Source: CAXSEF01 sp964236535
Lineage (GTDB): Bacteria; Pseudomonadota; Alphaproteobacteria; Acetobacterales; Acetobacteraceae
Assembly (NCBI GenBank): GCA_964236535.1
Contig: CAXSEF010000074.1
Coordinates: forward strand, 1 to 16,224
Direction of reading: 5' to 3'
DNA length: 16,224 nucleotides
Part shown: positions 6,926-12,650 of the stretch, in pieces
How positions within the stretch are numbered: position 1 is the first letter of the stretch
Layout of the letters: each line of letters starts with the position of its first letter
Notes under the pieces: generated by a model
Seen by the model: the letters and a program-made list of their open reading frames with translations, nothing else
What the model was told of the DNA's origin: nothing
Databases searched by the model: none
Program-made: the position numbers and the translations under genes

Positions 6926-7875
6926 CTGGCGGGGGCCGCGGGCCCGGCGCGTTCGGCGGCCTTGACCTGCTGCCAGGCGGCTTCCATCCCGGCCAGGCCG
7001 GCTTCGGCGGGCGTCGATCCCGCGGCGGCGAGCCGGGCCTCGACCGCGGTGAAGCGCCGGGTGAACTTGGCGTTGGCCTGCCTGAGGCAGGTCTCGGCGT
7101 CGAGCGCGAGCTTGCGGGCTAGGTTGGCGGTGACGAACAGCATGTCGCCCAGCTCGTCGGCCAGCCGCGCCGGGTCCGCGGCGGCCAGCTCGGCGCGCAG
7201 TTCGGCGATCTCCTCGGCGAGACGGTCCAGGACGGCAGGCGCATCCGGCCAGTCGAAGCCCACGGCGGCGACGCGGCGGGTGATCCGGGCAGCGCGGGAC
7301 AGGGCAGGCAGGGCGGGCGGGATGTCGGCCAGGATGGCGGCGGGCGGGGTGCGGCCTGCGACGGCTGCGGCGGCGCGCTCGCGGGCCTTCGCGGCTTCCC
7401 AGGCGGCTGCCTGGCGCGCGGTCTCGTCGCCCGACGAGGCTGCGGATTCGGGCGCTGCAGGCGGTCGCACCGCGGCGGCGGGTTGCTGCCGCGGCGACGC
7501 GACGGCGGCGTGGACGGTGTCGGCGTCCGAGGCGGCGACGCGTGGGGCGATGTCCGGAGGGAAGACGTGCGGGTGGCGACGGCGCATCTTGCCGGCGATC
7601 GCGGCGGCCACGTCGGCAAAGGCGAACAGGCCGGCTTCCTCGGCCAGGCGGGCATGGTACACCACCTGGAACAGCAGGTCGCCGAGCTCGTCGGCCAACG
7701 CCGGCCAGTCTCTGTGGGCGATCGCGTCGGCGACCTCGTAGGCCTCGTCGATGGTGTAGGGGGCGATGGTGGCGAAGGTCTGCTGCCGGTCCCAGGGGCA
7801 GCCGTGGTCGGGATCGCGCAGCGCGGCCATCACGCCGAGCAGGGCTTGCAGCTCAACCTGTGCGGGAGTCGTCAT
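6922..7875 (-). CDS. mazG: MazG, nucleoside triphosphate pyrophosphohydrolase
   Basis: House-cleaning enzyme that hydrolyses NTPs/dNTPs to monophosphates and pyrophosphate; 317 residues. Domain 1 (about 1-110) carries GCPWDRQQTFATIAPYTIDE, then DEAYEVADAI and DELGDLLFQVVYHARL. Domain 2 (about 195-285) carries EEIAELRAEL and DELGDMLFVTANLARK. Between KMRRRHPHVF (97-105) and WEAAKARER (159-167) there is an Ala/Pro-rich insert of about 45 residues (112-157), which makes the protein longer than E. coli MazG (263 residues). The ATG at 7875 follows AAGGTG with suitable spacing. An upstream ATG at 7893 would add six residues but has no ribosome binding site. The stop codon lies in the last copy of the 16-bp tandem repeat. 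Confidence 0.95.
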   Translation of the reverse strand: MTTPAQVELQALLGVMAALRDPDHGCPWDRQQTFATIAPYTIDEAYEVADAIAHRDWPALADELGDLLFQVVYHARLAEEAGLFAFADVAAAIAGKMRRRHPHVFPPDIAPRVAASDADTVHAAVASPRQQPAAAVRPPAAPESAASSGDETARQAAAWEAAKARERAAAAVAGRTPPAAILADIPPALPALSRAARITRRVAAVGFDWPDAPAVLDRLAEEIAELRAELAAADPARLADELGDMLFVTANLARKLALDAETCLRQANAKFTRRFTAVEARLAAAGSTPAEAGLAGMEAAWQQVKAAERAGPAAPAS

Positions 7876-7910
7876 GGCGTCACCTTGGCTCATGGTAAAG
7901 TCGCAGAATG

Positions 7911-7927
7911 GTTATTATGCAAATAAC
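7911..7927. promoter_or_regulatory. AT-rich palindrome upstream of mazG
   Basis: GTTATT (7911-7916) and AATAAC (7922-7927) are perfect inverted arms around ATGCA. This is one of the few AT-rich spots in the window and lies about 35-50 bp before the mazG start. On the minus strand it contains CATAAT, a fair -10 box, but I find no matching -35. It could be part of a promoter/operator for mazG or the tail of the adjacent terminator. Confidence 0.35.
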
Positions 7928-7944
7928 GGAGGCTGGAACCTCCG
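7921..7944 (-). terminator. Terminator-like hairpin after the MBL-fold gene
   Basis: Read on the minus strand, CGGAGG (7944-7939) and CCTCCG (7932-7927) form a 6-bp stem with a 6-base loop, followed by TTATTT (7926-7921). It lies 77 bp beyond the stop of the metallo-beta-lactamase-fold gene and before mazG, so it would separate their transcripts. The stem is short and the T-tract is interrupted, so the call is moderate. Confidence 0.45.
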
Positions 7945-8020
7945 GGGCCGGTGGCGTCGATGCCGCGGTGCCCGGAGTCGTGCGGCCTCGACTGCGGCGG
8001 CCGGACCGGACGCGAATTCG

Positions 8021-8806
8021 TCACGGGATGTCGAGCACCATGCCGTCATGGCCGGGTTCGATGCCGGCGGGCAGGTTCGCCTGCAGCCACGCCCAGTCCA
8101 GGTCGTAGCCCATGTGCGTCAGCACGGTCCGCCGCGCGCCGACCCGCCGTGCCCACTCGACCGCAAGCGACACGCTGGCGTGCGTGCTGTGGCTCTGCCG
8201 CTGGAAGCAGCCGACCACCCAGGTGTCCACGCCCTGCAGCGCCGTGAAACCCGCGTCGTCCAGCACCGCCACGTCGGTCGAGTAGCCGAAGCCGCCGATC
8301 CGCAACCCCAGCGTGCGCATCACCCGGTGGTCCTGGTCGATCAGCCGCACCGCAGTGCCGCCGATGCTCACGTCGCGACCCGGCTCGACCGCGTGCGGTA
8401 CCAGCACGGCGCGGTAGAAGCCGGGCGGCTTCCACGGGCGGAACACGTAGCCGAACCGCATCAGCAGCTCGTCGAGCGTCGTCCGGGTGGCGTAGACGTC
8501 GAGCGGCCGGCCGATCAGCCGGTTGATGATGCGCAAATCGTCGAGCCCCATCACGTGGTCGGCGTGGGCGTGGGTGAACAGCACCGCGTCGATCGCGGCG
8601 ATCCCGCACGCCAGCAGCTGTTCGCGCAGGTCGGGCCCGCTGTCGACCAGCAGGCGGCGGCCGTCCGTCTCGACGACGATCGAGGAGCGGGTGCGGCGAT
8701 TGCGCGGCTCGGCGCGGTCGCAGGCGCCCCAGTCGCCGCGGCCGTCCGCGCCGCCCAGCTGCGGCACGCCGGCCGAGCCGCCGCAGCCCAGCAGCGTCAC
8801 CCGCAT
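8021..8806 (-). CDS. PhnP-like metallo-beta-lactamase-fold hydrolase
   Basis: Metal-dependent hydrolase, probably a phosphodiesterase acting on small phosphate esters or nucleic acids; 261 residues, cytoplasmic. It starts with the strand MRVTLLGCGGSAGVPQ typical of the PhnP/RNase Z side of the superfamily. The main metal motif is THAHADH (78-84), with further likely ligands His160 (DQDH), Asp178 (GYSTDVAVL) and His231 (LTHMGYD). The ATG at 8806 is chosen because it directly precedes this strand. An ATG at 8872 adds only a basic, low-complexity stretch. No clear Shine-Dalgarno is seen. Following a TatD-family gene downstream of metG is an arrangement I recall from other alphaproteobacteria, where the substrate is equally unknown. 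A phn operon role is not supported, as no phosphonate genes are near. Confidence 0.9.
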   Translation of the reverse strand: MRVTLLGCGGSAGVPQLGGADGRGDWGACDRAEPRNRRTRSSIVVETDGRRLLVDSGPDLREQLLACGIAAIDAVLFTHAHADHVMGLDDLRIINRLIGRPLDVYATRTTLDELLMRFGYVFRPWKPPGFYRAVLVPHAVEPGRDVSIGGTAVRLIDQDHRVMRTLGLRIGGFGYSTDVAVLDDAGFTALQGVDTWVVGCFQRQSHSTHASVSLAVEWARRVGARRTVLTHMGYDLDWAWLQANLPAGIEPGHDGMVLDIP

Positions 8807-8928
8807 CGTTGCGTATCCGGATCGGGTGGCGTCGCGGTTCGCCTGGCGTGCTGCCGGGCGCCGTCCGCGCACCCGGTCGCGGCCCGGCTGGCGCGTCGGG
8901 TCGCCCGTCCGATCTCGCGCGCGCGGCG

Positions 8929-8952
8929 GCAGCCGGGTGCCCGGCCGGCTGC
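8929..8952 (-). other. Stable hairpin just after the TatD-family stop
   Basis: GCAGCCGG (8929-8936) and CCGGCTGC (8945-8952) form a perfect 8-bp stem with an 8-base loop, six bases past the stop of the TatD-family gene on the minus strand. No T-tract follows, so it may stabilise the 3' end or pause transcription rather than terminate it. The remaining spacer (8807-8928) holds nothing I recognise. Confidence 0.4.
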
Positions 8953-8957
8953 GGCGC

Positions 8958-9782
8958 TCATGCGGCCTTGCGGAACAGGCGGCGGAAGTTCGCGGTCGTG
9001 ACCTGGCCCAGCTCGTCGAGGGTGAGGCCGCGCAGCTCCGCCAGCAGCCGCGCCGTGTCCGCGACCCAGGCCGGCTCGTTGCGCCGGCCGCGATGCGGCA
9101 CCGGGGCGAGGAACGGCGAGTCGGTTTCCACCAGCAGCCGGTCGAGCGGCAGGCCGCGGGCGATGTCGCGCAGCGCGGCCGAGCGCGGGAAGGTCAGCAT
9201 GCCGGACAGGCTGACGTAGCCGCCGAGCGCCAGCCCCGCCTCGGCCAGGCCCGCGCCGGAGCTGAAGCAGTGCAGCACGAACGCGAGCGGCGCCGGCCCC
9301 TGCCCGGCCGCCGCGCGGTCGCCCGGACCCGCGTCCGGCGCGGGCGCGCACTCCTCGCGCAGGATCGCGGCGATGTCGTCGTCGGCGTCGCGGGCGTGGA
9401 TCACCAGCGGCACCCGTGCCAGCCGCGCGGCACGGATGTGGGCGCGGAAGCTTGCCGCCTGCACGTCGCGCGGGGCGAGCTCGTGGAAGTAGTCGAGGCC
9501 CGACTCGCCGATGCCGATCACCCGCGGATGCCGCGCCAGCGCCGCCAGCGCCGCCGGCTCGGGCACCGGGCCCTCCTCGCCGGCGTGATGGGGGTGCACG
9601 CCGACGGTGCACCACAGCTCCGGATGGGTCTCGGCCAGCCGCAGCAGCGCCGCGGTCTGCGACAGCTTCGTGCCGATGCACACCATCTCGGCGACGCCGG
9701 CGGCGGCGGCGCGCGCGAGCACGCCGGCCAGCTCGTCCGGCGCCAGCGCGTCGAGGTGGCAGTGGGAATCTACCAGGGTCAA
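8958..9782 (-). CDS. TatD-family metal-dependent hydrolase (DNase-like)
   Basis: Divalent-metal TIM-barrel hydrolase of the TatD/YcfH family; characterised members are DNases. With the start proposed here it has 274 residues. Ligands visible: DSHCHLD (His7, His9), GIGESGLDYF (Glu93), LVIHARDADDD, VLHCFSSG and LVETDSPFLAP. The frame runs into the palindromic spacer, and its longest start (TTG 9815) lies inside that repeat. TTG at 9782, giving (M)TLVDSHCHLD, fits the family N-terminus better, although its ribosome binding site is weak. No ATG is available near the N-terminus. The gene is downstream of metG, a common arrangement in Proteobacteria. A Pro/Gly/Ala-rich insert lies between AILREE and FVLHCFSSG. 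Confidence 0.92.
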   Translation of the reverse strand: MTLVDSHCHLDALAPDELAGVLARAAAAGVAEMVCIGTKLSQTAALLRLAETHPELWCTVGVHPHHAGEEGPVPEPAALAALARHPRVIGIGESGLDYFHELAPRDVQAASFRAHIRAARLARVPLVIHARDADDDIAAILREECAPAPDAGPGDRAAAGQGPAPLAFVLHCFSSGAGLAEAGLALGGYVSLSGMLTFPRSAALRDIARGLPLDRLLVETDSPFLAPVPHRGRRNEPAWVADTARLLAELRGLTLDELGQVTTANFRRLFRKAA

Positions 9783-9806
9783 CGGCTCTGATCCCTGGGT
9801 CCGCGA

Positions 9807-9936
9807 GCGAAGCAAGGCTGGGCTCCGCCCAGACCCGCCAAAGGCCCGAGGCCTTTGGCAACCCGTCTGTCAAGCAAGTGGGTTCCGAAGGCTTGGCCTT
9901 TGGCGGAGTCCAGAGGCAGAGCCTCTGGCCTTGCTT
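9807..9936. repeat. Composite palindromic (REP/MITE-like) spacer element
   Basis: Four hairpins in a row: CTGGGC/GCCCAG (9818-9832, 3-base loop), GCCAAAGGCC/GGCCTTTGGC (9837-9859, perfect 10-bp stem), CCGAAGGC/GCCTTTGG (9885-9903, one G-T wobble) and CCAGAGGC/GCCTCTGG (9910-9928, 8-bp stem). The whole block is framed by AGCAAGG (9811-9817, within the boundary match) and CCTTGCT (9929-9935). It fills the metG-tatD spacer. A partial match lies at 12-52. I recall similar GC-rich palindromic elements in Acetobacteraceae spacers. No transposase is present. Confidence 0.75.
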
Positions 9937-9947
9937 GCCTTGCCATG

Positions 9948-11486
9948 TCAGCCCGCCGGCTCGACGTAGCGCGGGAACAGGCCCTGCGGCGCCGGCAGCC
10001 TGGTCGCGTCGGCGACTGCGGTGTCCAGCGCGGCGAGGCTGCGCGCGTCCGGCCCGACGCCGAGCTGGTCGAGCAGCCGCGCCATGCTGCCGGGCATGAA
10101 CGGCTGCAGCACCGTGGCCATGGCGCGCAGCACGTCGGCCAGCACCCGCAGCACCTCGCCCATGCGCGCGAGGTCGGTTTTGCGCAGCGCCCAGGGCGCC
10201 TGGCGGTCGATGTAGCCGTTGGCGGCGCGCACCACCCGCCACACCTCCTCCAGCGCCTCGTGCGGCGCCTGCCGCCCGAGCTGGGCGCGCAGCAGCCCGG
10301 GCAGCGCCGCCGCCAGGCCCAGCATCTCCGCGTCCTCGGCGTTGCCGGCGTCGCCCTGCGCCGGCAGCAGGCCGCCGCAGTTCCTGGCGATCAGCGACAG
10401 CGAGCGCTGTGCCAGGTTGCCGAGGTCGTTGGCCAGGTCGACGTTCATCCGGCTGATCAGCGCGCGCCGGCTGAAGTCGCCGTCGGCGCCGAACGGCTTC
10501 TCGCGCAGCAGGAAGTAGCGCAACGGGTCGAGGCCGAACTCGACGGCGAGGCTACGCGGGTCGACCACGTTGCCGACCGACTTGCTCATCTTCTCGCCCT
10601 CGACCGTCCACCAGCCATGGGCGTAGATGCGGGCCGGCGGCTCGAGCCCCGCCGCCATCAGGAAGGCCGGCCAGTAGATCGCGTGGAAGCGCACGATCTC
10701 CTTGCCCACCACGTGCAGGGAGGCCGGCCAGAACGCCCGGCGCGCCGCGTCGTGCTCCGGGTAGCCGAGTGCGGTCAGGTAGTTGGCGAGCGCGTCGAGC
10801 CAGACGTAGACGACGTGTTCCGGGTCGCCCGGCACCTCGGTGCCCCAGCGGAAGCTGGTGCGGCTGATCGACAGGTCGTGCAGGCCGCCGCGCAGGAAGC
10901 TCAGCACCTCGTTGCGGGCCGAGAGCGGGGCGAGGAAGTCGGGGTGCGCCTCGTGGAAGGCGAGCAGGCGTGCGGTCCAGGCCGAGAGCCGGAAGAAGTA
11001 CGACGGCTCGCGCACCAGCGACACCGGGGCGCCGGAGGGGGCGACGCGGGTGCCGTCGGCGCGGGTGACCAGCTCGTCCTCGCCGTAGAACGCCTCGTCG
11101 CGCACCGCGTACCAGCCCTCGTAGTGGCCGAGATAGATGTCGCCCGCCTCCGCGAGGCGGCGCCACAGCGCCTGCACGCCGGCCTTGTGCGACGGGTCCG
11201 TGGTGCGGATGAAGGCGTCGTACGAGACGTCCATGCGGTCGGCCATGTCGCGGAAATCCGCGGCGACCCGGTCGGCGAACACCTGCGGGGCGACGCCTGC
11301 CGCCTCCGCGGCGCGCTCGACCTTCTGGCCGTGCTCGTCGGTGCCGGTGAGGAAGAACACGTCCGCGCCGTCGAGCCGGTGCCAGCGGGCCAGCACGTCG
11401 GCGGCGATCGAGGTGTAGGCATGGCCGATGTGCGGCGCGCCGTTGACGTAGTAGATCGGCGTGGTGATGTAGCAGCGTCGGGTCAT
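9948..11486 (-). CDS. metG: Methionyl-tRNA synthetase
   Basis: Class I aminoacyl-tRNA synthetase that charges tRNA-Met; 512 residues. It has the HIGH motif at 19-22 (GAPHIGHAY), the FLTGTDEHGQK segment (45-55) and KMSKS at 299-303. The connective region reads EGWYAVRDEAFYGEDEL (123-139) with no CxxC pairs, so it looks like the form without a zinc knuckle. There is no C-terminal tRNA-binding (Trbp111-like) domain; the protein ends soon after the anticodon-binding helices. The ATG at 11486 begins directly with the conserved MTRRCYITTPIYYVNG. The frame continues to 11540, but those extra residues are basic and unconserved. It is expected to be essential. Confidence 0.97.
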   Translation of the reverse strand: MTRRCYITTPIYYVNGAPHIGHAYTSIAADVLARWHRLDGADVFFLTGTDEHGQKVERAAEAAGVAPQVFADRVAADFRDMADRMDVSYDAFIRTTDPSHKAGVQALWRRLAEAGDIYLGHYEGWYAVRDEAFYGEDELVTRADGTRVAPSGAPVSLVREPSYFFRLSAWTARLLAFHEAHPDFLAPLSARNEVLSFLRGGLHDLSISRTSFRWGTEVPGDPEHVVYVWLDALANYLTALGYPEHDAARRAFWPASLHVVGKEIVRFHAIYWPAFLMAAGLEPPARIYAHGWWTVEGEKMSKSVGNVVDPRSLAVEFGLDPLRYFLLREKPFGADGDFSRRALISRMNVDLANDLGNLAQRSLSLIARNCGGLLPAQGDAGNAEDAEMLGLAAALPGLLRAQLGRQAPHEALEEVWRVVRAANGYIDRQAPWALRKTDLARMGEVLRVLADVLRAMATVLQPFMPGSMARLLDQLGVGPDARSLAALDTAVADATRLPAPQGLFPRYVEPAG

Positions 11487-11540
11487 CGGGGTCCCGCAAG
11501 GGTGCGCGCTGGCTCTGCCCCGCCGGCGGCCGCGTGGCAA

Positions 11541-11553
11541 GCCCCGCCGGGGC
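11541..11553 (-). other. Short GC hairpin between pcm-like gene and metG
   Basis: GCCCC (11541-11545) and GGGGC (11549-11553) pair around a 3-base loop in the 93-bp spacer 11487-11579. There is no T-tract on the minus strand. An overlapping CCCGCC/GGCGGG pairing competes with it. It may be a weak terminator or simply chance in GC-rich DNA. No metG promoter or T-box-like leader is recognisable. Confidence 0.25.
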
Positions 11554-11579
11554 GAGGCGGGTCCTGCCTGCCCGGCCGC

Positions 11580-12650
11580 TCAGGGCTTCGGATCGGCCGG
11601 CGGCGCCGCAGCCTCGGGCGCCGTGTCGTGCACGCTGACCACCGCGTCGGCGGGCCGCGGCTTGTCCATCATCGTCCCGGTCATCGGGATGAAGAACACG
11701 CCGACGTCGCGCCGCGAGTGCACCTTGCCCTGCTCGTCCTTGGTGTAGACGTAGAGCACCTGGCCGCGCTTGAACGGCTGGCCGATCGGGATGACCATGC
11801 GGCCGCCGGGCTTGAGCTGGCGGAACAGCTCCGGCGGCGCGTACTGCGCGGCGCAGGTGACGATGATGATGTCGAACCCGCCCTTGACCTCCGGCCAGCC
11901 GAAGTAGCCGTCGCCGACCCGGCCCTCGACGTTGTCGTAGCCCAGCGGGGCGAAGATCCTGTCCACCGCGTGGCCGAGCGGCTCGATGATCTCGATCGAG
12001 TGGGCGCGCTGCACGATGCGCGACAGCAGCGAGCTCTGGAAGCCGCTGCCGGTGCCGATCTCGAGCGTGACGTCGCCGGGCTGCGGCTTGCAGACCTGCG
12101 TCATGTAGGCCTGGCCGAGATAGTCCGACAGCGCCGAGCCGTAACCCAGCGCCCACGGCTTGGGCTCGGCCTCGTAGGCATCGCCCGGCGTCGCGCGGTG
12201 CTCGGCGTAGTTGTAGTGGAAATACTCGCGCGGCACGGTGCGGAACGCCGCCATCACCGCGGGGTCGGCCGCGCCGAAGCGCTGCCTGAGGTACTGCTCG
12301 ATGCGGGCCAGGTAGGCGGCGCGGCGCGCCTGGATCGCCTCGAAGTCGGCGGCGCTCTGCTCGATCGGCCGGCCGGAGCGGTGCATCGCCGTGTTGAACG
12401 CCTCGCGGGTCCAGGACTCGGCGCTCAGCGGCGCGGCCGAGCTGCGACGTCCGCCGAGCACGCCGAGCAGCGGCAGTCCCAGCAGCGCCGCCCGACGCGC
12501 CAGCACGGGCGACCGCAGCACGGGCGACCGCAGAACGGGCGATTGCGGGGTGGGCGACGGCGGGGTGGGCGCAAGCAGGGCCGGCAGCAGCGGCGATGGC
12601 GCCGGCGATGGCGGGGCGGGGCGGGGTGTCAGGTCGGCAGGGTCTGCCAT
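11580..12650 (-). CDS. Exported protein-L-isoaspartate O-methyltransferase-like protein
   Basis: Pcm-family methyltransferase, 356 residues. The family uses S-adenosylmethionine to repair isoaspartyl residues in damaged proteins. The fold is shown by ALGYGSALSDYLGQAYMT (167-184), motif I LEIGTGSGFQ (196-205), the acidic SIEIIEPLG (218-226), GDGYFGWPE (247-255) and LKPGGRMVIPIG (279-290). Ahead of it lies an unusual N-terminus: a Pro/Ser-rich stretch with a 5-residue repeat, then ARRAALLGLPLLGVLGG (51-67), which looks like a twin-arginine or Sec signal. The ATG at 12650 follows AAGGA with 7-base spacing. GTG at 12506 would give a compact signal peptide but has no ribosome binding site. The start overlaps the preceding membrane-protein gene by 22 bp. 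Export would place a SAM-dependent enzyme outside the cytoplasm. Activity is unproven. Confidence 0.85.
   Translation of the reverse strand: MADPADLTPRPAPPSPAPSPLLPALLAPTPPSPTPQSPVLRSPVLRSPVLARRAALLGLPLLGVLGGRRSSAAPLSAESWTREAFNTAMHRSGRPIEQSAADFEAIQARRAAYLARIEQYLRQRFGAADPAVMAAFRTVPREYFHYNYAEHRATPGDAYEAEPKPWALGYGSALSDYLGQAYMTQVCKPQPGDVTLEIGTGSGFQSSLLSRIVQRAHSIEIIEPLGHAVDRIFAPLGYDNVEGRVGDGYFGWPEVKGGFDIIIVTCAAQYAPPELFRQLKPGGRMVIPIGQPFKRGQVLYVYTKDEQGKVHSRRDVGVFFIPMTGTMMDKPRPADAVVSVHDTAPEAAAPPADPKP
12501..12575 (-). repeat. Degenerate 15-bp tandem repeat in the pcm-like gene
   Basis: Five 15-bp units (12501-12515, 12516-12530, 12531-12545, 12546-12560, 12561-12575). The first two are identical and the others diverge progressively. 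On the minus strand they encode PTPPS, PTPQS, PVLRS, PVLRS, PVLAR, just before the hydrophobic signal-like segment. The frame is preserved by the unit length. Confidence 0.8.

Noticed and set aside
12504..12506. GTG as the true start of the Pcm-like protein
   Set aside because: It would give a neat signal peptide, but no ribosome binding site precedes it, whereas ATG 12650 has AAGGA at good spacing. Kept as an alternative.
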